The notes below the pieces were generated by a model. The model was not told the DNA's origin. It saw nothing but the letters and a program-made list of their open reading frames with translations, and ran no database searches. A stretch of 64,000 nucleotides of DNA from an uncultured bacterium (lineage in GTDB: Bacteria > Verrucomicrobiota > Lentisphaeria > Victivallales > Victivallaceae). The position numbers and the translations under genes are program-made. This document shows positions 45,601 through 55,353 of this stretch, one piece after another; positions within the stretch are counted from its first letter, which is position 1; every line of letters begins with the position of its first letter. The stretch covers positions 32,915-96,914 of the forward strand of contig URVC01000008.1 in assembly GCA_900551245.1 (NCBI GenBank), in the 5' to 3' direction.

Positions 45601-46800
45601 CTGTTGCGCTACCACGCCGCGGCGGAAAAACTTTATGCGGCCAGAAACCTCGAACGCCCATTCTTTCTGCGCACCGCCTATTCCGCGCCGAAGAATCCGA
45701 AATTTCTTTCTCTCGCCCCCTTCGCCAACCGCGGCTTCTCCGATGAAAAGGCTGAGGACGGCAAAGGCGGCTGGACCGATCAGGGCGAGAATGATTTCCG
45801 CATGATTCCGACCGGACGGCAGACGGCGGCGGGAATTCCCTTTGCAATCATCGATCCGGCGCAGAACGGCGGCCGCAGCTGCCTGATGCTTCGTGGTCGG
45901 GAACGCCGGGCTCTGCCGGAGGCGATCCGGGGAATTCCGGTAAAAGACAAGGTTTCCACTCTCTACTTTCTCCACACCGCGGCCTGGGTGCCCTTCCCGA
46001 TGGAGTGCGGCAGTTACCGCTTTCACTACAGCGACGGCAAGACGGTCGACTGCCCGATTCTGGCCGGAATCAACGTCGATGACTGGTGGAAACCGGAGGC
46101 GCTCCAGGAGGCTCTGCCGGCCTTCACCACAATCAACAAGGTCGGTGGCCGGGTTGGATTTTTCGTCTTCCGCTGGAACAATCCCCGGCCGGAGGTTGCG
46201 ATCGATTCGTTCGATTTTCTCTGCGTTCCCGGCGGGAACGGTCCGATTCCGATCCTGGCGGCCGTCACCGCAGAACCGGCCCGCAGTCGGCGGATTCCTC
46301 TCTTTTCCGGAAAGAGCAGAGGCACCAGCTGGAGTGCGGGAGCCGAACCGAACGGCCCCAAGGCGACGGTGAAACAGCTCCCGTTGCCGAATCCGGCCGA
46401 TGTCCGGGAAGTGGCTCGGATTCATTTCCCCGCCAACTCCGGCAATCATGTTCCCTATGCCATTCTCCATTTCGAACAGGCTCAGCTGAAACATGCACCG
46501 TTCCATACCCTCAGTTTTCTGGTCAAAAGCAGCACCGGAGGTCAGATCGACGTCGTGCTTCCGGAGAAGAACTGGAAATCGTCCCGGAGCGCCACAATCC
46601 ACCTTCCTCCCAAAGAGGCGGGATGGGTCAGAATCCGTCTTGACATTGCAAAGGATTTCCGGCTGACCGGCGCCGGCTTCGACTCGACACAGCTGCGTCC
46701 CGAACTGCTCTTCTACAACGGCAAGGACCGGGAATACGGCTTCCCGCGCCGTGCCGCTGAATTTGAAATCACCGATATTTGTCTGGAGCAGAACCCCTAA
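42667..46800 (+). CDS. Giant secreted GH2 glycoside hydrolase
   Basis: ATG 42667 is chosen because it starts a signal peptide ([22 protein letters not shown]). The 1377-residue protein has GH2 sugar-binding (about 50-260), immunoglobulin-like and TIM-barrel domains. Acid/base Glu481 lies in SLGNEVSHR and nucleophile Glu577 in IISECIGG. These match the beta-galactosidase/glucuronidase/mannosidase group. After about residue 800 come a GATase-like region ([15 protein letters not shown] ... [17 protein letters not shown]) and two beta-sandwich-like segments to the end. Usual GH2 enzymes are 600-1050 residues. Substrate cannot be told from sequence alone. A pseudopilin gene follows 20 bp downstream. 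Confidence 0.87.
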   Translation: MKKSLYHAALGILLPVTMLAVEWKPADRALPAMPPLKPREEIRIQTPAGKFRPADMRWSLSLNGRWKFSGLSSSVTPFPAPSAGELAFVRPEFDDKTWEEIPVPLNWYMVPKYSYSKVLKTGEAVDPVSAGGADAKKTINSYFKGCYRHTFTLPSPLPVGRLELQFDGIGYEAEIYVNGAHAGHHQGDFVPSRFDVTDLVKPGRNLVALRVLSDFRPPDGKFTRTYGAMWDPSCFKGGIWLPVRIVAKPAPRIDRLLLTPDATGNLRVDYTVVHTGKEPVVVTPGVTVNNARAFAECAGREFPAVTLRPGVNRGTLRLSFPAPKLWSPAAPHLYYATLHFRTGDKVLSAETARFGFREFKVDGTGFSLNGEPVYLYFESLHSVRFGGYNTPDGNAISPRTVIEGYLRKGYNMLRTAHMPVRQEVLDLADELGMMIYDEWSCCFITGMDEKKFEANNLPELERFLLADYNHPSVVMWSLGNEVSHRRDPAIARQLAKQSRLTRRIDLQKRPICAFAGNGDIDLYGATNIDTDVVDLHLYTGINGAWTRWNSAFDHHYNRAVQVFGKDGRLNKPYIISECIGGGWGMQPDPSFRLGDIDRYLDRIQRTYTWGNPGAAGYSGVIGVAAATDPGRGPRYLQNRLGIRLAELIRRDTRIAGFAPWFAIHNMENATLWNQPIYPGLRYPGQERLMPRQLTVPGRYELEAFLLNQNGPRLKAPRLRIALSAAGGIQQLAEVKFPPLAQRSSTKVPVVIELPAGLNSGAAEIRLTLFDGEREIGRNGYEVTLQPTAEALRPAKNPRTVALLASHPELESLLKQLKIPFDKLERPEELTQYQRAILPPAPTHDSRLITAMRQWVKKGGFLLILEPGDSELPGYPEFKVIEAPNPLIEAIIPAHPLFSGLQVDDLDIWAENPEGSVAINVLSPLNTTALAARGAATYDHALGAAAAEAKDGAGRVLISTFRALPIWKQNGAAARLLGNLLRYHAAAEKLYAARNLERPFFLRTAYSAPKNPKFLSLAPFANRGFSDEKAEDGKGGWTDQGENDFRMIPTGRQTAAGIPFAIIDPAQNGGRSCLMLRGRERRALPEAIRGIPVKDKVSTLYFLHTAAWVPFPMECGSYRFHYSDGKTVDCPILAGINVDDWWKPEALQEALPAFTTINKVGGRVGFFVFRWNNPRPEVAIDSFDFLCVPGGNGPIPILAAVTAEPARSRRIPLFSGKSRGTSWSAGAEPNGPKATVKQLPLPNPADVREVARIHFPANSGNHVPYAILHFEQAQLKHAPFHTLSFLVKSSTGGQIDVVLPEKNWKSSRSATIHLPPKEAGWVRIRLDIAKDFRLTGAGFDSTQLRPELLFYNGKDREYGFPRRAAEFEITDICLEQNP

Positions 46801-46820
46801 CCAGAGGAGGAACCAACACC

Positions 46821-47564
46821 ATGAGAAAATGCTTTACTCTGATTGAACTGCTCGTTACAATTGCCATCATCGCCATCCTGGCGGCCATGCTGCTTCCGGC
46901 GCTCAATCAGGCGCGGGTCGTTGCAAAGAAAATTCAGTGTTCCAACATTCTCAAACAATTCGGAACCGCGGGCGCCCTCTACGCCAACACCTTTGACGAG
47001 TTCTGGGTTCCCGGGATGCGAGCAGCCGACAGCAGCCGGCAGCACTGGTTCAGCAATCTCGATTTTCATCGCTTTCTGGGTGACAGCAGAAAGCCGGCCA
47101 ATGCGGCGACGGAACAGGCGCACCATGGACTTCCCGCCAGCATGATCTGTCCGGATGCCACGTATGCGCGGGAAAATCCTGACGTCACCGGAGCCCCCAG
47201 CCTCATGCAGACCTACGGCGTAACGGCGGAGGAGTTCTACAATACCGCCTGGCATACCAGCGGCACCGACGGCGACCAGATCCATGCCTACAAACTTCCC
47301 CGCGTCTACTCGCCCTCCCGCCGCATGGCCTTCGTGGATGCAATCGACTGGGCCGTGAAATACGAACGGTGGACCAACAGCTGCTATGTTCTCTACGGCG
47401 AAGTTCCCAACGGCGGGGCCAATGCCAATCAGCCGGCGTACCGGCACGGAGGCAACGACCGGGCCAATATCGTTTTCCTCGACGGGCATGTCCTGACGCT
47501 GCGCTCCTCCCAGTTCGAAGACAAGAATCTCTGGTACGGCTTCTACCGACGCCTCCAGAAGTGA
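46821..47564 (+). CDS. Pseudopilin with type IV prepilin leader (DUF1559-like)
   Basis: ATG 46821 follows a GAGGAGG site 20 bp after the GH2 stop. The 247-residue protein starts [20 protein letters not shown], a type IV prepilin leader cleaved before Phe5 by prepilin peptidase. An LPALNQAR helix and a soluble domain ending with an H-x11-DG motif ([14 protein letters not shown]) follow. Such proteins are multiplied in Lentisphaerota genomes and are thought to be exported by a type II secretion/pilus-like route; what each does is unknown. Co-transcription with the GH2 gene suggests a link to secretion or substrate capture. It is an intact reference for the broken copy at 23793. Confidence 0.88.
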   Translation: MRKCFTLIELLVTIAIIAILAAMLLPALNQARVVAKKIQCSNILKQFGTAGALYANTFDEFWVPGMRAADSSRQHWFSNLDFHRFLGDSRKPANAATEQAHHGLPASMICPDATYARENPDVTGAPSLMQTYGVTAEEFYNTAWHTSGTDGDQIHAYKLPRVYSPSRRMAFVDAIDWAVKYERWTNSCYVLYGEVPNGGANANQPAYRHGGNDRANIVFLDGHVLTLRSSQFEDKNLWYGFYRRLQK

Positions 47565-47631
47565 CCTCTCCGGCGATTCCGGAAAACAGGGTGAAAATTC
47601 ATTTTTTTGCTTGAAAAACGCCGCTTCTTTT

Positions 47632-47660
47632 TTGGAATTCTGCGAAAGCGGGTGTATTGT
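47632..47660 (+). promoter_or_regulatory. Predicted promoter of hflX
   Basis: TTGGAA (47632-47637) and TATTGT (47655-47660) lie 17 bp apart, 44 bp before the hflX ATG. The match is fair in both boxes. Confidence 0.5.
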
Positions 47661-47704
47661 GTATGGAATCATATTGAACCAATTCGAGGAAACAGATTCC
47701 AGAC

Positions 47705-48997
47705 ATGATCGATCTTGCCGAAGACTCCAGAAAAAAGGTGGAGAGAGCGCTGCTCGTCGGCATCCGGGAACCCGGCCAGACCGAGGCCGAGATTTCCGAA
47801 TGCCTCGATGAGCTCGCCGATCTCGTCCGCAATCTGGACATCGTCCCCCTGGAGCCGGTCGTCGTCAGCCTCCACCAGGTGATGCCGCAGTACTACGTCG
47901 GCTCCGGCAAGGCGCAGGAGATCGCCCAGCTCGCGCAGGAGTGCGAGGCCGACTGCCTCATTTTCGACACCCCCCTCTCGCCCTCCCAGCAACGCAACTG
48001 GGAGCGGCTCGCCCGATGCTGTGTCATCGACCGCGAAGAGGTGATCCTCGACATCTTCGCCGAACGCGCCCATACCCGCGAAGCGGTTCTGCAGGTGTCG
48101 CTCGCCCGCGCCCAGTACTCCCTGCCCCGCCTCACCCGGGCCTGGACCCACCTCTCCCGCCAGCACGGCGGCGGCGCCACCACCCGCGGCGAAGGCGAGG
48201 CGCAGATCGAAACCGACCGCCGTCTGCTCCGGCGGCGCATTCAGCAGCTCCGCGAAGAGCTGGAGGTGGTCCGCAAACAGCGCACCACCCAGCGCAAGGC
48301 GCGCGAACGCAACGCCGTTCCCCACGGGGCGATCGTCGGGTACACCAATGTCGGGAAATCCTCGTTGCTGCGCGCCCTCTCCGGAGCCGATGTTCTGGTG
48401 AAGGACCAGCTTTTCGCCACCCTCGACCCCACCACCCGGCGGATCGTGCTCAACAACAATCTGGAACTTCTGCTCACCGACACGGTCGGATTCGTCCGCA
48501 AACTGCCGCATTCGCTGGTCGAGGCGTTCAAATCCACCCTTGAAGAGGCGGTGCTCGCCGATTTCCTGCTGCTGGTGCTCGACATCTCCAGTCCGCAGAT
48601 CGATTCGGAGTGGGAGACCACGCTTACCGTGCTCAAGGAGCTGGGCGCAGAAGAGAAGAACATTCAGGTCGTTTTCAACAAGATCGACCTCGTCGACCGC
48701 AACGCCGATCCGGTGCTCTTCGCCCGGCTGCGCGGGCTCTTCCCCGACGCGCTCTATCTCTCGACCGCGACCGGCGAAGGGCTCGACCAGCTCCGGGAGC
48801 GGCTCGCCTCGCTCGCGTCGGAACACCATCAGCTGCTGCGGGTCACGCTGCCGCCTCAACGGCACGACCTCGCCGCCCTCGCCCACGCGTCCGGGCGGAT
48901 CTATGAAGAACACTACAACGACCGCGGCGAACTCGAACTGGTGTTCACCATCGCCCCGCGGTTCCGCCATAAATTTCTGGAGTTTGTCAACGCATGA
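47705..48997 (+). CDS. hflX: GTPase HflX
   Basis: This 430-residue ribosome-associated GTPase splits or rescues stalled ribosomes. It has the HflX N-terminal domain (QVMPQYYVGSGKAQEIA near 59-75, with FDTPLSPSQQRNW). A long helical linker ends in ETDRRLLRRRI. The G domain starts at about 211 with G1 GYTNVGKSS, then switch region FATLDPTTR, G3 DTVGF, and G4 NKID. Length and motifs match HflX throughout. Its stop overlaps the start of the next gene by 4 bp (ATGA). Confidence 0.95.
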   Translation: MIDLAEDSRKKVERALLVGIREPGQTEAEISECLDELADLVRNLDIVPLEPVVVSLHQVMPQYYVGSGKAQEIAQLAQECEADCLIFDTPLSPSQQRNWERLARCCVIDREEVILDIFAERAHTREAVLQVSLARAQYSLPRLTRAWTHLSRQHGGGATTRGEGEAQIETDRRLLRRRIQQLREELEVVRKQRTTQRKARERNAVPHGAIVGYTNVGKSSLLRALSGADVLVKDQLFATLDPTTRRIVLNNNLELLLTDTVGFVRKLPHSLVEAFKSTLEEAVLADFLLLVLDISSPQIDSEWETTLTVLKELGAEEKNIQVVFNKIDLVDRNADPVLFARLRGLFPDALYLSTATGEGLDQLRERLASLASEHHQLLRVTLPPQRHDLAALAHASGRIYEEHYNDRGELELVFTIAPRFRHKFLEFVNA

Positions 48998-51846
48998 GAT
49001 ATCTCGTACTCCTCGTTCTTTTCGTTCTGCCGGCGTTCGCGCCGCTGGCCGCCGCGGAATTCTCGCCGTGGGATGCCTGGCGGCTCGGCTACACCACCTT
49101 CGAGAAAGGAATTCAACTTCGCGACAAGGGGGACTACGTCGGCGCGGTCGAGCAGTTCAACGCCGCCCGCCGCCACTACGTCAACGTGCAGAAGGCGCGG
49201 CCGGACTGGAACCAGAGCATCATTCAGGGCCGGATCAACGACTGCGACCGGGAGCTGAACGCGCTGAAAAAACTGGTCGGCAGCCGTCCAGCCGCCCCCC
49301 CTGCACCCCGGGAATCCTCCGCGATTGCCGGTGCGGATTTCGTCGAACTCCAGAGCATCCGCCAGCAGGCCGCCGGGTACAAGCAGAAGCTCTTTGAAGC
49401 GATGACCGAACTGGAGGAGCTGCGCCGCCAGGTCGAACAGGGCAAGACCGCCGCGGCGGAAATCGCCAACCTTCTCCGCGACCAGCGCATCCAGCAGGAA
49501 AAATACGCGCTTCTGGAGAAACGCTACCATACTCTGGAACAGCAGGCGCTCGAACCGGACGGCCGGATCGAAGAGCTCCGCAAACAGCTTCTCGAGGAGA
49601 AGCTCAACTCCGAAGTCGCCGCCAAACGTCTTCAGGTCGCTGAAGCGCGGATTCAGAAATTGGATCGCGACGCGGCGGAGCTCTTCAACGCCCGTGGCAT
49701 CGCCGAAGCCGCCGCCCGCCAGAAGGAGGCCGAGGCCACCCGGCTCGAACGCGAACTTGCGGAACTGCGCCGTTTTCAGGAAGAGGCGGTCTCTCAGCGC
49801 AGCGCCCTGCAGTTCCGGCTTGACCAGGCGGAAAAGAAACTCAAGGAGGCGACGGAGCGCGACGACGCCCGCACGCAGGAACTCGCCCAGCTGCGCGGCC
49901 AGCTGCGCGAAGCGCTCAAGAGCGGCGGCGATTCGGTCACGCTGAACGCCCAGCTGCTCGAAGAGAGCCGGAAACTGCGCAAGACGCTGGCGGAGATGGA
50001 GAAAAATGCCGCCGCCGGGCAGGATCAGAACGTCCAACTTCAAAACCGTCAGCGGGAACTTCAGCTGGAACTGGTCCGGACTCAGGAGACCGCCACCCGG
50101 CTCGAAGCGCTCCGCGCCCGGCTGGAGACCGAATGCGTCCGGCTCCGCAAGGAAGCGGAACAGGAACGTTCCGCGGCGGAGCTCTCTTCGGTGGAACTGA
50201 AAAATCTCCGCGAACGGAGCCGCCGCCTCGAGAGCGACCTGCAGAACTGGTCGGAACGGTGCGCCAAACTGGAGAAACGGCTGGAAACCCGCAACAGCGA
50301 GGATTTCCGCGCCCTCGCCGCCGCCGACGGCGCCCGCAAGAAACTCGCCGACAATCTCGCCGCCATGGAGAGCCGCTACAACACCGCCGCCCGCCAGGTC
50401 AAAGAGCTGACAACCTCCGTCGAGACGATGCAGAAGGAGCTCGATTCCGCCAAAGCCGATCTGAAACAGAGCCGCGCCTCCACCGTCGGTCTGGAACAGC
50501 AGCTCAAAAGTTCCGTCGAGGCCGAAGCGCGGCTTCGCAAGGAGCTCGCCGCCGCCTCCGGAGCTGCGCAGGAACTTCAGACCTTGCGCACCAACTTCGA
50601 AGCGTTGCGCAAAGAGAGCGAAGCGGCCCGGAAAAACGCCGCGGAGACGGCAAAGCTGAAAACGCAGCTGGCGGAGACGCAAAAGGAACTGGCACTCGCC
50701 GTCAAGGCCCGCGAACAGCTCGGCGCCCGGCAGAAGGAGAATCTGCGCCTCACCGAAACGGTGAAGAAACTGCGGGCGGAACTCGCCGCCCGGCCGACCG
50801 TCGTCGCCGCGCCGGCAGAGTCCGGCACCTCCGTGAAACCGGCCGGCGTCGGCACCCCCGAGGAACTGATCGCCGCCGGGAAGAAGGCGGAGGCCGAAGA
50901 GAGCGTCGAACTCGCCATCTGGAACTACCGGACCGCACTGGAGCTGGCTCCCGGCAATCCGGAAGCCGCCGAACGGCTGGGCCGACTGCTGCTCCGGCGC
51001 GAAGAGTTTGAACGCGCCCTGCCGCTGATCGCCGCCGCCCGCAAAGCGAAGCCGGATGATCCGGAACTCGCCGCCGACGCCGTGGAGGCGATGCTCGGCC
51101 TCCGGCAATACGACAGCGCCCTGACCGAGCTGGAACCCCTGCTGAAACGCACTCCCCGCTCCGCCCGGCTGCTCCTCGCGGCCGGACGGGCGCTCGCCGG
51201 GAAAAAGGAGTGGAAAGCCGCCGAAACCCGTCTCCGCGAAGCGGCGGAAGCTGCTCCGCGCGCCCCCGCGCCTCAGCTGGAGCTCGCCCGTCTCTTCCTC
51301 GCCGTCACCCCGGCGCGCGAAGCGGACGCCACCCGCAGTTATCAGACCGCGCGCGACCTCGGCGCCGCCCCCGATCCGGAACTCGAACCGCGCCTGGGGA
51401 AATTGCTCGACGAACGGCGCGCCGTCGCGGAGTTCATGCTCAGCGCCGCCCGGGAAGCCGAAAAGAGCGGCGACTGGACCAGCGCCGCCTGGTACTACCG
51501 CGACCTCCTGGGCAAGGAGCCGGACTCCCGCCGCTATTCCGCCGCTCTGGCTTTTGCGCAGTACATGCTCAAACAGTATCCGGCCGCGCTGGAGACGCTG
51601 GCGATGCATCCGGATTCCGCCGAAGGAAAGCTGATCGCGGCGATGGCCCGTTTCCGCACCGGCGACTTCCCGGCGGCGGAGAAGGCGGCCGCAGAACTTT
51701 TCAAGAGCAACCGGAACCAGCCGCTCTCCTACCGGGATGAGACGGTGAAATTCCGCGAAGAACTCGACGCCCTGCTCGCCGGCCAGGAGGCGAAAAGTTC
51801 GGTCAACGCAGGGAAAGCGGCGGCGGCACTCCGCCGTCTCCGCTGA
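48994..51846 (+). CDS. Exported coiled-coil protein with C-terminal TPR repeats
   Basis: The 950-residue protein has a signal peptide (MRYLVLLVLFVLPAFAPLAAA). A short TPR-like stretch (WDAWRLGYTTFEKGIQLRDKGDYVGAVEQF) follows, then a long charged coiled coil (about 110-600). After a Pro/Ala linker there are several TPR-like repeats (about 625-930, for example AEESVELAIWNYRTALELAPGNPEAAERLG). It probably acts as a periplasmic or envelope scaffold; no enzyme motif is visible. Translation is coupled to hflX by overlap, but a shared function is not implied. The DNA is notably GC-rich, which gives long spurious antisense ORFs. Confidence 0.8.
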   Translation: MRYLVLLVLFVLPAFAPLAAAEFSPWDAWRLGYTTFEKGIQLRDKGDYVGAVEQFNAARRHYVNVQKARPDWNQSIIQGRINDCDRELNALKKLVGSRPAAPPAPRESSAIAGADFVELQSIRQQAAGYKQKLFEAMTELEELRRQVEQGKTAAAEIANLLRDQRIQQEKYALLEKRYHTLEQQALEPDGRIEELRKQLLEEKLNSEVAAKRLQVAEARIQKLDRDAAELFNARGIAEAAARQKEAEATRLERELAELRRFQEEAVSQRSALQFRLDQAEKKLKEATERDDARTQELAQLRGQLREALKSGGDSVTLNAQLLEESRKLRKTLAEMEKNAAAGQDQNVQLQNRQRELQLELVRTQETATRLEALRARLETECVRLRKEAEQERSAAELSSVELKNLRERSRRLESDLQNWSERCAKLEKRLETRNSEDFRALAAADGARKKLADNLAAMESRYNTAARQVKELTTSVETMQKELDSAKADLKQSRASTVGLEQQLKSSVEAEARLRKELAAASGAAQELQTLRTNFEALRKESEAARKNAAETAKLKTQLAETQKELALAVKAREQLGARQKENLRLTETVKKLRAELAARPTVVAAPAESGTSVKPAGVGTPEELIAAGKKAEAEESVELAIWNYRTALELAPGNPEAAERLGRLLLRREEFERALPLIAAARKAKPDDPELAADAVEAMLGLRQYDSALTELEPLLKRTPRSARLLLAAGRALAGKKEWKAAETRLREAAEAAPRAPAPQLELARLFLAVTPAREADATRSYQTARDLGAAPDPELEPRLGKLLDERRAVAEFMLSAAREAEKSGDWTSAAWYYRDLLGKEPDSRRYSAALAFAQYMLKQYPAALETLAMHPDSAEGKLIAAMARFRTGDFPAAEKAAAELFKSNRNQPLSYRDETVKFREELDALLAGQEAKSSVNAGKAAAALRRLR

Positions 51847-51878
51847 ACCGGAGAACGAGACGTTCGGCAGAACTGCGC

Positions 51879-51907
51879 TTGAACTGCCGCCGAAAACGGT
51901 GTATATT
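51879..51907 (+). promoter_or_regulatory. Predicted promoter of the HdeD-family gene
   Basis: TTGAAC (51879-51884) and TATATT (51902-51907) are separated by 17 bp, about 39 bp before the ATG at 51946. An AAGGAGGAG ribosome site lies at 51932-51940. Confidence 0.65.
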
Positions 51908-51945
51908 CCATACACTTAAGGGATCAACCGCAAGGAGGAGTTGAA

Positions 51946-52512
51946 ATGCTGAAGCGCCCCAGACCGCTCGTTTCCACCAATCTGCTCGGAGGACATTCCT
52001 GGATTTTCATCGTGATTCAGGCCGTCTGCGCCATCGTGCTCGGCGGAATCTTTCTCTGTCACCCCGGCTGGGCGATGATCGTACTTGCCCTCGCGCTCGG
52101 CATCATGCTGCTCGGCTGCGGCATTCAGCAGCTCATCCTCACCTTTCTGCTTCGCCGCCGCTTCAGCATCGGCCGGCTGCTCTACGGGCTGGTGTTGCTG
52201 ATCGCCGGGGCATTTCTCGTTCTCGATCCGCTGCTCGGCGTTCTGGAGCTGCTGCTCATTCTGGGCATCTGGTTCATCTTTCACGGCGTGGAACTCTTTT
52301 CCGCCGCCTGGATGGCGCGCAGTTTCGCCAACTCCTTCCGCGTCATGACCGCCGTCAACGGCGCACTCAGCCTGATCTGCGGAATTCTCATCACCATGTT
52401 TCCGCTCGCCGGAAGCATCTGGATCGATTATGTCTTCGCCTTCTATCTGATCTTCTACGGTCTCGTCACCCTCACGGTCGGGCTGCGGCTGCGCGCCCTC
52501 ACCAGGAGCTGA
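51946..52512 (+). CDS. HdeD-family (DUF308) membrane protein
   Basis: The 188-residue protein has six hydrophobic segments arranged as three pairs (about 20-40, 45-65, 75-95, 98-118, 130-150 and 155-178), with short loops and no large domains. This is the DUF308/HdeD pattern of small inner-membrane proteins linked to acid stress in enterobacteria; its role here is unknown. It has its own promoter and a strong ribosome site. Confidence 0.85.
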   Translation: MLKRPRPLVSTNLLGGHSWIFIVIQAVCAIVLGGIFLCHPGWAMIVLALALGIMLLGCGIQQLILTFLLRRRFSIGRLLYGLVLLIAGAFLVLDPLLGVLELLLILGIWFIFHGVELFSAAWMARSFANSFRVMTAVNGALSLICGILITMFPLAGSIWIDYVFAFYLIFYGLVTLTVGLRLRALTRS

Positions 52513-52556
52513 GCCGGAGATTCGTTTCACATCACAACCACGCAACAGCATCTGCA

Positions 52557-54518
52557 ATGGAACACTATCCGGAAATTCCCTTCACCATCGTTCCCGGTTC
52601 GGCCGGGTGTATTGCGCTGGCCCGCACCGGCAACTACCTCTACACCGCCGGCGGCGACCGGCTCAGCGTCTACGACATCTCCCGGCCGGACCAGCCGAAA
52701 CTCTGCTGGAGACGCAGCGGATTCGGCAACGGTCGTCAGCTCACGGCGGCACACGGACGGCTCTACCTCACCGCCCGCGAATTCGGCCTCTGGATTCTCG
52801 ACCTGGCCGATCCCGCCCGGCCGCAGGTCATCACCCGGTTCGATACGGCGGAACTCGCCACCGGCATCGCCGTGGCGGAGAATACCGTCTTCGTCACCGA
52901 GCGGATCTACGGAGTTGAAATCATCGATGTGGCCGATCCTGCCCATCCCCGTCACCTTTCGCTGATCCGCACCCCGGAGGCGCAGTCCGCCGCCTATTCC
53001 GACGGGCGTCTCTACGTCGGAGACTGGAGCGTCGGGCACCTCACCGTCATCGACGTCCGCGATCGCAGCAATCCGGTGAAGATCACCGCCGCGCAACTCG
53101 GCGGATTCGGCGACGGCGTAGCGATCTACGGCGACCTCTGCTGCGCCGCGACCGGCCTCAACGCGAAAAACAGCGAAGAGGTGGAGCTGGTCGGCAACGG
53201 CCACGGGCTGGATATCTTCCGCCTCGACGAGAACCGGCTGCCGCACCATCTTGCCCGGCTCAATTTTCCGCTGCTGCAGGTCAAAACCAACGATTTCTGG
53301 ACCGTCCGCCTCGCAGGAAAGGAGGCGTTCGTCGCCGATACCCACAACGGAGTGTTCCGGGTCGATCTCTCCGATTTGACCCATCCCCGCTGCATCGGCC
53401 GCCTGCTGCCGCCCGACATCATCCGCATGGATGGCCGCGCAACCGGCCGGGTCCGCATCACGGTGCCGGACTGCGCCGGCGACTGCGCCGTCGGCGACGG
53501 CGTGCTCTACGTCGCGGCCCAGAAGAGCGGCCTGCTGGTCGCCCCCCTCCCCGGCCTCAAACCGAATCCTCCGGAGAGATCGAGTGTTCCGCTCCACACC
53601 GGACGCCCCGCGCCCGTCAACATCGACGGCCTTGCCCGGGTGGAGTGCGGCGGCCAGGTGCGCCGCCTCGCCCTCGACGGAGACACGCTCTTTGCGGCCT
53701 GTTCCCACGCCGGCGTGAAGATCTGGCACCTCGACGGGGAGAAAGTGGAAGCGGTCGAAACGCTCCCGGTCCGCTGTTCCTACGATGTGGCGGTGCATGA
53801 CGGAAAGCTCTATTCCGCGGAAGGGCTGGCCGGTGTGGCAGTCTACGATCTCGCCGTCTCCCCGCCGAAGGAGCTCGGCCGATTCAAGCGCCCGAACCGG
53901 ATCTTCCAGCTCTGCCGCCTCGCAAGGAAAGGCAAATTCGCCGTATGCAGCTGCCGGGATGGCATTCTGCGGATTCTCGATCTTGCCGACCTCTCCGCAA
54001 TCCGGCTGGTCTACCACCATCTTCACGGCGGACTGCTCTACGGCGACTCGTTCCCGGAAAGCGACCGGGATGGACTCCTCCCGGTGATCTGGCCCTACTG
54101 CGGTCTCGCCTGGTACGATCTCTCCGGTCCCCGGCCGAAACTGCTCAAAGATGATCGCGGGGAGCTCTCCGGCGGCCAGTGCGAGGGCATCACCTGCTGG
54201 AACGGCGGCTTTCTGATGAACGGGCGGGACGGCTTCTGCCGGATTCCGGACCCGGCCGGAACCCGGCCGGAACTCATCCGCTGCGCCGCCGGTCCGATCC
54301 GGGGCGTACCGACCGCCGGAACCGACGGCATCGCCTTCTCCAACCGGTACAGCGGTGAAGTCAGTTTCTACCGTCTCCCGGCGCCGGGAGTTGCCGAACG
54401 GGTTTCGGAACGGTGCTATTGTCTGCTGCCCGGGACGCCGGACCGGGTGCTCTTTCATCACGGCCGGATGGTGATTCCCGGCGGACACACCGGCCTCTGG
54501 CTCGAACGGTTCCGCTGA
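52557..54518 (+). CDS. LVIVD-repeat beta-propeller protein
   Basis: This 653-residue protein is made of about twelve short repeats of the form (L/V)xVxD(I/V)xxPxxPxxL, for example LSVYDISRPDQPKL, LWILDLADPARPQV, VEIIDVADPAHPRHL and LTVIDVRDRSNPVKI. These are LVIVD repeats that fold as beta-propellers. There is no signal peptide and no obvious ribosome site before the ATG, so the true start or expression level is uncertain. The role is probably binding, not catalysis. It ends 28 bp from the convergent isochorismatase-family gene. Confidence 0.82.
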   Translation: MEHYPEIPFTIVPGSAGCIALARTGNYLYTAGGDRLSVYDISRPDQPKLCWRRSGFGNGRQLTAAHGRLYLTAREFGLWILDLADPARPQVITRFDTAELATGIAVAENTVFVTERIYGVEIIDVADPAHPRHLSLIRTPEAQSAAYSDGRLYVGDWSVGHLTVIDVRDRSNPVKITAAQLGGFGDGVAIYGDLCCAATGLNAKNSEEVELVGNGHGLDIFRLDENRLPHHLARLNFPLLQVKTNDFWTVRLAGKEAFVADTHNGVFRVDLSDLTHPRCIGRLLPPDIIRMDGRATGRVRITVPDCAGDCAVGDGVLYVAAQKSGLLVAPLPGLKPNPPERSSVPLHTGRPAPVNIDGLARVECGGQVRRLALDGDTLFAACSHAGVKIWHLDGEKVEAVETLPVRCSYDVAVHDGKLYSAEGLAGVAVYDLAVSPPKELGRFKRPNRIFQLCRLARKGKFAVCSCRDGILRILDLADLSAIRLVYHHLHGGLLYGDSFPESDRDGLLPVIWPYCGLAWYDLSGPRPKLLKDDRGELSGGQCEGITCWNGGFLMNGRDGFCRIPDPAGTRPELIRCAAGPIRGVPTAGTDGIAFSNRYSGEVSFYRLPAPGVAERVSERCYCLLPGTPDRVLFHHGRMVIPGGHTGLWLERFR

Positions 54519-54546
54519 GGGGAAAGGCCAGTCCGGCGGCGGTTCG

Positions 54547-55125
54547 TCACGCCTCCGCCCCGGCCCGCCACGCGGCGAGCGTCACACAGCGGGCGCCGAG
54601 GTTGCGCATATCGGTCAGATTGGCTTCGGCGATCTCCGGGGTTTGGGCGCTGCAGCAGTCCGAAAGCACCGTGACCCGGTAGTCCAGCGAGAGCGCGTCG
54701 GTCACCGTTGCCCGGATGCAGTTCGGGTACTGCGTCCCGGCAATCAGCAATGCATCGACGCCGAGACGGCGCAGACACAGGTCAAGCCTGGTGTGGAAGA
54801 AGGCGCTGTAGCGCGGTTTGACGATCACCATCTCCCCCGGAAGCGGGCGGAGTTCCGGCACGATCTCCGCCCCCGGGGTTCCCCGCACCGCGCCGGGAAC
54901 TCCCTGAAACTGCTGGAGCCTGCTCCGTTCCAGATCGATTCCGGAGGGATCGTACTCGCGGATGACGTGAAAAATCGCGATGTTGCCGTCGTGTCGGCAG
55001 CATTCCAGCAGAGCGGCGATGGCCGGTACCGTGGCCGCCGCTCCGGCCACACAGAGCGGAGACCCCGCCATCACAAAATCCCGTTGCATATCGATAATCA
55101 GAAGTGCGGTTTCGCAACTATTCAT
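54547..55125 (-). CDS. Isochorismatase-family cysteine hydrolase
   Basis: The ATG at 55125 has a GGGTGG site at suitable distance; a GTG at 55134 is the alternative. The 192-residue protein has the family triad: Asp in LLIIDMQRDF, Lys in VIVKPRYSAF and Cys in AGTQYPNCIRATV. The cis-peptide region precedes the cysteine. Family members include nicotinamidases and N-carbamoyl hydrolases; substrate is not evident. It is convergent with the LVIVD gene and has no obvious operon partner. Confidence 0.88.
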   Translation of the reverse strand: MNSCETALLIIDMQRDFVMAGSPLCVAGAAATVPAIAALLECCRHDGNIAIFHVIREYDPSGIDLERSRLQQFQGVPGAVRGTPGAEIVPELRPLPGEMVIVKPRYSAFFHTRLDLCLRRLGVDALLIAGTQYPNCIRATVTDALSLDYRVTVLSDCCSAQTPEIAEANLTDMRNLGARCVTLAAWRAGAEA

Positions 55126-55353
55126 CGTTTCCACCCGATTCGTTGAAGTTCATCTGCAGCACTCTGCCGCAGGGGCAGAGGAGGTTTGCGGCCCGCCCTC
55201 CTTTCCTCGGGGGCCCTTTCACCGGGGATAACATAGCACCCGGGGAAACGTTTTGCAAATTGCCCCGGAGCGTCAATGCATCAGGGTTGGGAAAAGCGTT
55301 TCCTGCTCATCGATGCATCAGAGAGGACGGCAAGTTCACCGTGTAAAAAACCT

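Noticed and set aside
48913..51915. A 1000-codon open frame on the minus strand
   Set aside because: It mirrors the exported coiled-coil/TPR gene, which has a signal peptide, TPR repeats and coupling to hflX. The antisense product looks like a shadow.
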